Below are positions 1 to 9,500 of a DNA stretch of 17,885 nt, one piece after another. Origin of the DNA: Gymnopus androsaceus JB14 (taxonomy: Eukaryota > Basidiomycota > Agaricomycetes > Agaricales > Omphalotaceae). Position 1 is the stretch's first letter. The number at the start of each line of letters is the position of its first letter. The DNA is taken from the NCBI GenBank assembly GCA_009733575.1, contig ML770139.1, forward strand, positions 1 to 17,885, in the 5' to 3' direction. A model generated the notes under the pieces. That model worked only from the letters and a program-made list of their open reading frames with translations. It had not been told where the DNA came from and did not search any database. The translations under genes were made by a program, and so were the position numbers.

Positions 1-408
1 CCGCGATGTCATAAGTCTCTTGACTGAGATGATAAAAGCAACATGGATGACAGAATCATCTAGGCAAGTTAAACTCTCCGAGACCAAATATTGTACTAGC
101 AGGAGGTCCGAGGCTCAGTTAGGACTCTGAGACAAGTGTGATTGATGGTGGGTCATTGGGTTGGGCATTGCCAGAGGGTGCCGAGGTATACCTGCCGCAG
201 CATCACCAACGTGCCCACCTGATCAACCTCATTGCAATCACTCTTAGAGCAAGGAATGATGACTAGGAATAATTCCTGTCTGAGCTTCAGTGTTGTTCCG
301 AGATCCATGTGCTACAAGGCATCTAGGCTCGAGCCCACACGGAACTAGGCATAATGTCTAGCTCACTATTGGCAAGGCAAAGATAGATATACTTCCAAGG
401 GCTGTTCA
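1..408. other. Non-coding CCGAG-rich flank, possibly LTR-derived
   Basis: No convincing coding region is seen. The motif CCGAG recurs (near 79, 106, 181 and 297) and returns in the DNA beyond the 409-983 insertion (near 1053, 1112 and, inverted, 1467 and 1597). This suggests the two parts were one continuous non-coding unit before the insertion. An LTR or leader of a retroelement is a guess; no terminal repeats could be paired. Confidence 0.3.
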
Positions 409-983
409 TAGGGTTTAGAGATACAATTCATTAAACTGCAAATAAATCATAAATTGCATTGCATTGTACCGCAAAATGTATCACTAGAGCTTGTACTGAT
501 ACACAATGTAAATCAGTACAGATTTACAGTTTATTCACAGTCCAAAAATTCCTTAAACTGCTTAGAATCAGTTTAAATCAGTACATATTTACACACACAG
601 TGGAACCTGTACAAACCCTTCATTATACCTATATAAGAAGCTGACAGAGTACTTTTCTTACTTGAATCTTGATCAAGATGCATTTTTAATAATATGTAGG
701 CATTATTAGTACTTCCTATAACATGATTACTGTAAGACATTACTTATCTAGCATTGAAATAGTGTATAAATGATCAGTTTATATCAGTTTATACTGATAT
801 AAACCAATTTGAATCTGAACTGATTTAAACTACATAAATTGTATTGTACCACACTAGTTGTATCAGTACAATCAGTACAGATACACAGTTTAACCAAATT
901 TCAAGAAATCTTGTACTGGTGCAATTCATGATTTATTGGATTTGGGCCAAATAAATTGAATTGAATTGTATCTCAAAACCCTA
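409..983. mobile_element. hAT-type non-autonomous DNA transposon (575 bp)
   Basis: The element begins TAGGGTTTAGAGATACAATTC and ends GAATTGTATCTCAAAACCCTA, giving terminal inverted repeats of about 20 bp with one gap and few mismatches. It is flanked by a perfect 8-bp duplication, GCTGTTCA, at 401-408 and 984-991. An 8-bp target duplication and TAGGG-type ends fit the hAT superfamily. The interior is AT-rich, has no transposase, and holds many near-identical subterminal motifs of the form cagtacagatttacag or cagtacagatacacag in both orientations, as hAT transposase-binding repeats often are. It also holds a perfect 8-bp stem with a 4-nt loop at 781-800. The small open frame at 459-644 inside it looks fortuitous. 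What is seen: ends and duplication. Inferred: superfamily. Confidence 0.9.
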
Positions 984-1560
984 GCTGTTCATAGAATGTT
1001 TTTGAACACCATAGAACTTCACCAAGTCATAAATTTGGAGGACCTGCACAGTTTCCGAGGCAAAAGAAAGTGACTCAAGTTCATCTAGGACCAAATTCCA
1101 ATCATTACCATTCCGAGTTATGAATTTCCCCAAGATTAGGTGTGCCAAGATGATTTATTGAGGAAGATTATTTATTATTTTACATTTATGGACATGTCTT
1201 GATCTCTTTCATATTATTTCTTTGTTTTAGTATTTTTCCAAGATGTACTAGTATATAAGGGTAGCTACATTTTATGTAGCAATCCAAATTAGACTTGATA
1301 CCTGAAACGCAGTTCTATCTTAGGACCTGTATAGTATTTGACATCTGCAGGTGGATAAGATTGGTCTATACAACCTTTGAAATGGGTGGCCTTCTTGTAA
1401 CCTTGATAATACTGAGGCAATTCAATCTACTTCCTGGCTATTAAGTTGAGTGTTCCTGGTTTGCATCTCGGAGGGAAGTCACATCAGTCTTAGGACTGCA
1501 GGTGAAGCCTAACGTGCACATCTCATTGAGGCCGTTGTTGATTAAGAAAGGCCTTGGTCC
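984..1560 (+). promoter_or_regulatory. LTR- or promoter-like region with TATA box
   Basis: This is AT-rich DNA with a TATA-like box (gtatataagg at 1251-1260), followed at once by a perfect 7-bp hairpin with a 3-nt loop (1264-1280). A non-coding transcribed-looking stretch follows. The arrangement (TATA box, immediate stem-loop, short downstream region, then a retrotransposon-like body further on) resembles the U3/R part of a fungal LTR. I could not find a second copy in the window, a primer-binding site or TG..CA ends, so this may be a solo or truncated LTR not belonging to the copia body downstream. Confidence 0.35.
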
Positions 1561-1779
1561 CAAGTGTCAGCTTGGTGTAGTTTTAGGGAGGAAGCTCCTC
1601 GGAGTGTTACCTAGCTTACCAACTTGTTTTACCTCTTGCCCGCTCTTCACTGAGTGTGTTAAAAAATGCCCACTCAAGTGACTTGCACAGCAGTCATATA
1701 AGCTTTTTAGGTAACTCACAGGATTCCCTGAGGGTTGGAGTATCATTGTGCAGCAATGTAAAGGCTCCTGATTCACGCT

Positions 1780-1945
1780 AAGTCATTTGTTGAGCCAGCA
1801 TACTTGACCTGTGCTTGGGTGTTTCACCTTGGATATGTGAAGTCATTTGTTGAGTTGGCATACTTGACCTGTGCGTTGGTGTTTGTGCAGATACACAAAG
1901 TTGTTTGTTGAGTTGGTGTACTTGACCCATGCTTTGGTGTTTGCT
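1780..1945 (+). repeat. Tandem repeat, about 60 bp x 2.8
   Basis: Three consecutive copies start at 1780, 1840 and 1898. Each contains aagtcatttgttgag or a close variant, then gcatacttgacctgtg or a variant, and closes with ggtgttt. Unit lengths are 60 and 58 bp and the third copy is incomplete and more diverged. It lies in non-coding DNA upstream of the copia relic. Confidence 0.85.
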
Positions 1946-2189
1946 TTTCCCCTCAATTAGTTCAGCACATCATTGTACATTAGTTGACTTTTCACAACCT
2001 TCCTCCAATACAAACCTTGTTCATTTGCACTGCCTGTGCCTCTGTCAAGTGCTTTCTTTATGAATCAAATAGTAGTAGAGGGAACCTTTGACAACCTCCT
2101 TCCTCACATTAATTAAACCTTTTGGATTAAATCTGATCGGGGTGGTTGTTGTTTGGTTGGTTTTCATACCTAGCACAAATCTAACTCAT
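1946..2189. other. Unassigned stretch before the copia relic
   Basis: This is T-rich non-coding DNA between the 60-bp tandem repeat and the first recognisable copia residues. The open frame that begins at 2088 has no copia-like sequence before about 2190, so its first 35 or so residues look like read-in from unrelated DNA and mark a 5' truncation of gag. Confidence 0.4.
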
Positions 2190-4613
2190 CAAAACACCAT
2201 TGACAGGTGCTGGGCAAAAGGAGGCAAGGCCCCCAAGTCCTGGAGGGACAAATACAGCACAAAAGCAGCAGCTAGCTCAATCTCCAACCCAATCAACATT
2301 TACATCGGATCCTTGTATTCACCCAAGAGTTCGGAGTTGGGTACATTGAAGTCAAATCCATCCTCCTTCAAACCCACTGACATGTCTGGCAGAGATGATG
2401 ATGCTGTTTTAGACAGTAGAGGTGATCAGCAGGGTGGAGGAGTAGATAAACTTAGACTGTACCTAGTACCCAAACACAAGTGTACTATCTGTTCAAACAA
2501 TACATGATTGTATAACCCCCTCCCAAAACCGCACATAAAGATATTCATCAACTCCAGACCTACAGACCATTGTTGGGTCCAACAGTCTCAGTTTACAGAA
2601 TACCAAGACATAGAAGAGACAGGGAACAATGCCATAGCAGGCTGAGATGGCAGGTTTAAAATCAGAGGTATAGGCACTGTGGAGTTCACTATAACAGTTG
2701 GCAGGAGTAAGGGGTGTATACAACTCCAGAACATGAAGCACATGCTCGAGTTTGAGCACAACCTCATATCACTATCAACACTGGACAGGCAAGACTACAA
2801 GGGCAAATGGGGAGAGGGAACTCTGATACTAAGGACCAGAGGTGGGGACATGGTGATGGTGGGAATAGGAAAGGGAAGAATGTACAAAGTTGCCATGCTG
2901 GAAACCATTTCTGCCATAAATTCAGCTCAGTCACAGGAGAAAGGAGTAGATATACTCACCTGGCACTAAAGACTTGAACCTGTTGCTATACCCTGGATCC
3001 TCCACATAGCCAACAAAGGACTCGTCAATGGACTAAAGATAACATCCAAGGAGGTATATGGACTTTGTGAGTCATGTTTATATGGCAAGGTGACTCAAAG
3101 ACTGTTTGATGAGCAGCTTGCACACAAGAGAGAGGTACTGATAGGGTTGACCTTGGGTCTACCCCTGGGTCTGCAAGGCCTGACCCCTACCCTTACCCTC
3201 CAGACCCTTATCCTCAATACCATGGGTTTTTGTGGTGGGTTTTTAGTGATCATGATACTGAGGGAAGGGTGTTAGTTAATTTTTTGTTATGAGACATAAA
3301 AAACACTCTAAACATTATTTGAATATTTTCAACTCTAATCTAAGCCACCAGTTTAGCTTTGAAAATCTGCGGATATGGAGAGCTCATACCCCTACCCCTA
3401 CTTGCCCTACCCTTGAGCCCAATACCATGGGTATACCCCTGATCCATGGTCAACACTAGGTACTGGAGAGGGTACACATTGACCTGTTTAGCCCAATGCA
3501 TACTCAGAGTAAAGGTGGAGCATCCTACATGATACTGTTTATGGATGGTAGATCCACGTTGAAGGTCCCTGCCTTTCTAACAAATAATTGGAGTGAGATG
3601 ACCTTGAAGAAATTCCACCAACACCGGCTGAAAGCTGAAGTGCAGATGAAACAAACAATCCAGGCAATTCACATAGATGGAGGGAAAGAGCTGGTCAACT
3701 ACCTGATGGAAGATTACTGTGCACTGAGAGGAATCACAATCAAGAAAGTACTGCCATACTCCTCAGCATTGAATGGTATGGCAGAAAGGGTGTATCACAC
3801 AGTCGTTGAAGGGCCTTGGACTTTATTAGACAATGCAAAGCTCCCACATGCATTTTGGGCAGAGACAGCTGCCATCTTCTGTTACATTGACAGCTTTGTG
3901 CCATCAGTGAGGTTCCCAGACAATGTCCCAATAGAGATATGGACATGGAAAAGGCACAATGTATTGCATTTACATCCTGTTGGTTGCAGGTGCTGGGCAA
4001 CACTCCAGGATATTCATACAGCAGAGAAACTGGCGAGGCGGGTGGTAGAGGGTATACTGATTGGGTGTATGGGTTGGAGAGGCTACTGGCTATATATCCC
4101 GAGTTTGAAGACCTTCCTAGAATGGCAAGATGTTAGATTCAAGGAGGGGGTGCCAAAGCAGACAAGGGACCAACCAACGGAAATCACAGATCACCTTGAG
4201 GCATTGCCACTCAAGGATACCAAAATCAAGATCAATGGTGATCCAACTGTCCCTTCTACCAACAGCACACCTGAACAGCTGAATACAGTACCCACTCTTG
4301 CACAAAACTCTGAACCAGAGCCCATTGTACCGCAAGCCCCTTTACCACAACCTCTAGTGCCTATCCCAGAACCCCAGAACCCCAGCAACCTTGCCAAAGC
4401 ACACAAGACTGAAAGCAAATAACCCAGCTTATTGAATCCAAGGTGTCCAAAGAAAGGGAATGTGAGGCAAGGAACAAGGGGAGGCCTAGACAAATGATCT
4501 ACCTTCCGCAGACCACCTGCTCTTGCTCTGCCACCTTAGGATGGTCCTTTGATGACTCCAGTGATCCAAGCTGTACAAGGTCCCTCATCAGCAAAACCTG
4601 GGTGAACACTAGA
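2190..4613 (+). pseudogene. Ty1/copia retrotransposon Gag-Pol relic (zinc-knuckle end, protease, integrase)
   Basis: Translation runs in one frame from the end of a Gag zinc knuckle (HQNTIDRCWAKGG) through a protease-like block, the GAG-pre-integrase segment (LCESCLYGK at about 3060-3090) and an integrase core. The integrase acidic triad is intact: Asp at 3481, Asp at 3676, Glu at 3784, with exactly 35 residues between the last two. The protease active site is broken: the expected Asp-Ser-Gly reads Asn-Ser-Arg at 2550-2558. One zinc-binding His of the pre-integrase motif also appears lost. In-frame stops occur at 2505 (TGA), 2643 (TGA), 2967 (TAA) and 4420 (TAA). A MITE splits the frame at 3142-3458. 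After 4422 the linker continues in another frame to about 4613, where a palindromic repeat begins; no reverse transcriptase or RNase H follows. It is inactive, and the rest of the element is missing from the window. Confidence 0.92.
3142..3458. mobile_element. hAT-type MITE (317 bp) inside copia pol
   Basis: The ends read TAGGGTTGACC and GGTCAACACTA, an 11-bp inverted repeat with one mismatch that continues imperfectly inward (tgg, gtc blocks). Flanks are GGTACTGA at 3134-3141 and GGTACTGG at 3459-3466, an 8-bp duplication with one difference; AGGTACTG is also exactly repeated one base to the left. Deleting 317 bp plus one duplication copy joins codons ..Arg-Glu-Val-Leu to Glu-Arg-Val-His-Ile-Asp.. 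in frame, right at the start of the integrase core. The interior has no coding capacity. It has C/T-rich blocks (acccctacccct) and a repeated palindromic ataccatgggt near each end. The TA..TA termini match the other two hAT-like elements in the window. Confidence 0.88.
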
Positions 4614-4614
4614 G

Positions 4615-4704
4615 CAACTACAGCAATCCACAGCAATCCACAGCAGCCACAGCACTCTACAGTTCTGTGGAATGCTGTGAAGTCCTGTAGGTTGCTGTAG
4701 GTTG
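4615..4704. repeat. Imperfect palindrome, copy 1 (90 bp)
   Basis: The left half is caactacagcaatccacag with internal repeats of cagcaatccacag; the right half carries ctgtaggttgctgtaggttg in the opposite sense, so the whole can fold on itself. It sits exactly where recognisable copia coding sequence stops. A second related copy lies at 5142-5236. It looks like a small foldback MITE. No clear target duplication was found. Confidence 0.7.
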
Positions 4705-5141
4705 AGCATTGCTTGACCGTTTGATATCTGTCATTCGTAACTGATGGATATGGTAATGGGGACCTTGGACACTATTTAACCAGCAGCGAGCGTGCAAGAT
4801 GCGAAGTTCAACTTCTCTTCTTTCCCCCCACTGATCTCACTTGACTTGGACTGTAAGTTTTCCTTCCTGTAGTTTTCATACAATATTTGATGACTTGTTT
4901 TAGCTTCGGATTTCACAACAACATGGTAATACTAATAGGTAGTAGTGGTCAAGTGGTGTACAGTATTCTGTAGACCAGTGGTAGATCACTCAGAGACCAA
5001 GTACATTGTACTAGTAGTAGTATTCAATATGATTTTATGATTATTCTGCCACGATTTTGCTCTTGTTGGTCAGGGAAACCATTCAAATGAGTAATATATT
5101 CAGTTTTGAATAAGACCCTGACAAGCAACATTCCTATGAGA
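4705..5141 (+). promoter_or_regulatory. Orphan promoter/5'UTR-like stretch with a 51-bp intron-like segment
   Basis: In order: a TATA-like ctatttaacc near 4770, a C/T-rich tract (ttctcttctttcccccc, 4813-4829), a consensus donor gtaagt at 4853, and an acceptor ttttag ending at 4903. That makes a 51-bp GT-AG interval, the same size as the introns of the minus-strand gene in this window. An ATG in acaacATG follows at 4923, but the frame stops after about 17 codons. It resembles the start of a fungal gene whose body was lost or lies in unrecognised exons. Tentative. Confidence 0.3.
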
Positions 5142-5236
5142 TCCACAGTAGTCTACAGCAATCCACAGCAATCCACAGTTCTGGACAGAGGGGTACCTTG
5201 CTGTGGGTGCTGTGGGTTCTGTGGGTTCTGTACAGA
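5142..5236. repeat. Imperfect palindrome, copy 2 (about 95 bp)
   Basis: The left half holds ctacagcaatccacagcaat, shared almost exactly with 4617-4640. The right half holds ctgtgggtgctgtgggttct, the opposite-sense counterpart. Internal spacer and right arm differ from copy 1, so the two are related members of one foldback family rather than a simple duplication. Confidence 0.7.
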
Positions 5237-6532
5237 ACACCCAGGTTTTGTGGATGCTTGGGATTCAAAACTGGAGGGTGCCGAATGTGATCACTTGCAT
5301 GTTCTTCATCTTGAATGTGACTGAAAAAGCAATATATATTCAGCACACAGTAAGAAATATGAGAGGGGAGACATACTGGAGTTGGTCCTTGCTGTCCAGT
5401 GTCGTCTTGCTGCCATGTTCAGTATGTAGAGGTGAGCATGAGGGTTGGGCTGTTGCTTGTGGTGCAGAAATGCGAGGATTAGATGATGTATAAAGTGAAA
5501 TTATTGGTGAATATTGTATGCAAAAGACAGATGAACAAGCACTTGGAACAACAACAATGGGCGCAGAAGCAAAGATGCAAATCACGCACTTTTGCTGGAT
5601 GTTGATGCCATTTGCTTGTCTCATGGCACCCGGGAAAGAGATATTTGGCTGATGCTAAATTTAAATATTCTAATTCACCGGAACCTCCGCCGCTTCACAA
5701 CTTCAATGAAAAAAGTCAGTAGGCTGGGTTGCTATGATTTGTGTCAAAATGAGGGATTGTGTTTGGGCAGCAGGGTTGGTTAATAGAATTATCCAGCAGA
5801 GGGAATATCAAGAGTTGTGTACACATAAATCATTGTAAACGGTGAAATTGCTTCCATGTATTTGAAAGTTTTGCGCATGCGAGAACATTTCACCACTGCC
5901 AATGGTGAACCTCATCAGTATATGCTCCACAGCTTACTATGAGTTCTGATTCTGCCTCCACATTGGCCATGTTCTAGCCTTCCTTTGGAGGTGCTACAGC
6001 CTACAGGGCATTCAGAAAAGATTGATAAGAAGAAACGTGACAAATGGACACACGGGAAAGGGAAAAAATTAAGCTCTACCAAATTCTCTCAGTAAAGCAC
6101 TTGTATTGGTAGTGATATTTGTATCCTTAAATCAATGACCGCTTTGTTGTCTTTCAATGAGCGTGAAAATGCATCCATTATTTTTTCAATCAAATTCAGA
6201 TTTTGCTCAAGTGAAAGTCATATTGATTTGTTGCATATTGACTCAACAGATTTCCTACACTAAACTTCATGAATCAAGGATGAAATTGTAGTAACGGAAA
6301 GGAGATAAATCATGGTAATAAACAAGATGGTAGATTCCAAAAAAAGCTATACAGCATATTGGTATAATGATTGTGAAAGTATGCGAGGTAGTTTCTGAGC
6401 GACAGAATTAAACACCGAAACATTATAAATTTGACAGTCTGATAGACTGCACCTGCGTCAGTACACTAACGCAGTTGCGTGCTGCATGCACAGTTGATAG
6501 ATGAGTTAGTGCAGGATAAGAGGGCTGTTGTC
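5237..6532. other. Unassigned 1.3-kb stretch
   Basis: Several short open frames occur on both strands (for example 5340-5624 minus and 5592-5783 plus), but none shows a recognisable motif or family resemblance. I noticed a perfect 7-bp stem with a 7-nt loop at 5889-5909 (ttcacca/tggtgaa) and weak short palindromes around 6438-6475. Nothing else is supported. Confidence 0.4.
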
Positions 6533-9500
6533 TCAAGCTTCTGCCTCCGAATCAGAGTTTGCTTGCTCTGCTAAAGCCCAATTCTCAAAATCAGCTAAGT
6601 GAGGGAGACACTTGTCGCTGATCTCTAGCCTCTCAACACTGGCAGGGGACAAACGTGCGAGGAATCAATGATGGTAAGGAGATTGAGGAAGACCAATGAT
6701 GGCCTTGGGTTGAGTCTTCCGGCCTGTTTGGTGACGGATCTGTAAAGGATGAGCGAGGTGTTTCTTCCCATGCTGCACCACAATCTTCAACTGGAGTTCA
6801 TTGATGCTGGCATCAAAGTCTGTGAGAACACAAGAAAGGAAGCGCCAACAACCATAGGGCTCCGTGGTGACAAGAGCACTCCCCTCAACCTCAACATCAG
6901 TGTCATCCAAAGACTGTCCGAGTTCAGCCAAGTCACCCAAAACAGCTTCAACCCTCTTCCACCTCTTCTTTTCTTCAGGCTTAGAAGAATGCGTGATGAG
7001 TTTCTTGACGCCATCTTCTCTCTTATTTAATTTCTGCTTGCAAGTATTAGATAGATGAAGCATGCAAAGGGCAATACTGACCGTTCGCTTATGATTAGCC
7101 TTACGAACACTCTTGTACCTCTTGACCTGATCAATTTGAGCTTGCGTTGCGGCCTCTGCCACTGTCTCGAACCTGTCCCTTTCCTCCTCATGCACCCGAG
7201 GTTTCCGTTGTGTCCAGCAGTCCCTAGCTTGCAAAATATGGCCCCAAATGATGGCATGGATGGCTTCTGTGGACAAGGATCCCTTGAAACGCTGATCTGC
7301 TCTATTTGCCAATGCAAATGAGGTCATATTTTTTACGACACCGAGATTCCATTGAGAGCCATGCCAGCCATCACCAAAATATAACTGGAATTGGTTGGCA
7401 CCCTGTGGACCAGGTCTGGTCTCCAAATCATACTGTTTTGCGATCTTGGTAGTGACTGGTAAAGATGGACACAAGTCCGGATCCACCAGACAGGTACCTG
7501 TGGCCTCAAAGGGCTGACCTGTGACCTGCCCCGGATCCGTGGGAAACAGGTCCGGTATAACTGGGATCCGTGGCAGGTATACTTGCAGGTACCTGTATGA
7601 CCTGTTGAAAAATTTTAATCTAGGTTTTCAGTACTTGTTAGTAATAAATCTTATGCTATTGCTTCCAGTAATAAGTATCAGTATTAAATAGCATGGACTG
7701 GAAGTAATACAATGACTATCTTTTTGATACAGTATTTAGCCTAAGCTTTGTCAGTACTATACTAGTATTGTATTAGCAGTAACAACTTAATAAGTATAGG
7801 AGTTTGAGAGCATACAAAGACCCAGGGCTCACCTGTGTGTACCTGGACTGACCAAAAATACAGGTACCTGCATTTCAAAACCATATAAGATTATTATTAT
7901 AAAGGTAACATTAATTATATTCTGTAGTCTACTACATGTGTCAAGCACCATCACTTAGTCCTAGCATTACACTTACTAGTAGAAAACTAGTAATACTAGC
8001 TATTACCACTGGTATGCTGTACCTAATGCTTAAGCTGTAACTTAGTCTGAAGTAACTAGTACTAATGCAGGAATTGGTATCAATAAATTATAAGTAGAGA
8101 AAACAGCCATTATACTAGTTAATTATAGCTTACTAGCACTATTGTATTCAAAACATACCAATACTAGACTATAGTACTAATATATACAGTCAATATTGAC
8201 TAGTATTAAACAAATACTAGTGTTAATAACTTCATCAGGTATGAATGTACTAATATCAGTCGAACTTTAATGAAATTACTCAATATTTACAGCACTTGAG
8301 TAGTAAAATTTTTATTGATGCCAGATCCACAGGTACCTGCAGGTCATTAAAAATATCCCAAAGGATGACCTGTGACCTGTGCTGGATCCGTGGGAAACAG
8401 GTACCGGGATCCGCAGGTCAAATACCTGTGGGTATTCCCACGGGTATAACTGCAGGTACCTGTTCCAGATCCGGACTCGTGTCCATCATTAGTGACTGGA
8501 TTGTATTTTTCGAAGTGGGAAACATAGGTTTGTCCAGTTAACTTGAGGAAGGATCAATGCAGAAAACCCTATGAAGTACAGTGAGTTTGATATAGAAAGA
8601 AAATGCCAATTGGATGTGTGATGTCACTTTCCACCCTGCTTTATCTTGTGGCTGTAGTGTCACGAGTTTGCTTTGCTTCAGTTCACGATTGGCCTTGACG
8701 CTGCCAACATTTGGATGGGGATTTTGAGTCTTTCTATGCTTGGGCATTGAAGGTGCAGGGGAGGCATGGAGCAAAGGGTTAGCAGCCATGAATTGTGCAA
8801 GTGTGTCAGTTATAAGATCACGGATGGAATGATTGTTGGATGGAATGGAAGTGGTCAATGAGGAAGCACCAGGTGTAGGTTCAGGGCTCTCATCATCAGC
8901 GTCATGATTGTTGTTAATAGTGGTTTGGCTCTTATACTTGCCTTTCTTGATACTGATTCCTCAAAGAGGCTATCTCAGTTTCGTGCTCAGTCTGCAATAA
9001 GCAGTGAGTAGATACTTATACAATAGGGAGCAACACTCACAAGAGCCGCTTCCTTGGCTTGCATAACTGTAGCCACACTTCTTGCCTGAAGAAGTGATCA
9101 ATATATAAAAAAGAATTGCATACTGAGCACGATACCTCCTGGGCAATCATTTCAGCATGCTTGCAAGCCCCGTCCCTCTCTCTCTGTGCTGCCTTTAATA
9201 AGGCTTGCTGATACAAACATTAATAATAAAAAAGAAAGAAGTAATTATTGATTAACCCACCAAGTGAGATACACTGGCAGTCAGTCTATCAACCTTGTCA
9301 GCTTGCTCCTTGTCAGCTGTGTTAAATTGCTCAGTTTCATCCATCATCTCTCACTGGAAACATTATTCAACCAAAAATGCAGTCAAGGTGAGTCGCCAAG
9401 ACCCACCATTTTGATATCCTGTTGTTCGACAGTGAGCTCAAGGTCCTTGTTTACTTGTTCCTAAGTCACATGTGAGTATACATACTCTCGATATATGAGT

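Noticed and set aside
459..644. Open frame of 61 codons
   Set aside because: It lies wholly inside the AT-rich hAT-type element and consists of its repeat motifs in translation.
3380..3440. Telomere-like acccct/ccctac runs and TAGGG ends
   Set aside because: Runs are short, irregular and inside a bounded MITE; they are explained by the element's own sequence and not by an interstitial telomere.
5340..5783. Open frames on both strands in the unassigned region
   Set aside because: No motif, unusual codon pattern or neighbouring context supports them as genes.
6438..6475. Short palindromes (agtct..agact, tgcgt..acgca)
   Set aside because: Stems of five bases are expected by chance in this length of sequence.
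6749..7321. Plus-strand and alternative minus-strand open frames over the last exon of the coiled-coil gene
   Set aside because: They are shadows of the long minus-strand exon; none has family-like motifs.
8296..8541. Plus-strand open frame
   Set aside because: It is made of the right-hand end of the 1,032-bp element, including its palindromes.
9264..9464. Plus-strand 66-codon open frame
   Set aside because: It spans two exons and an intron of the minus-strand coiled-coil gene, whose splice sites and phase are far better supported.
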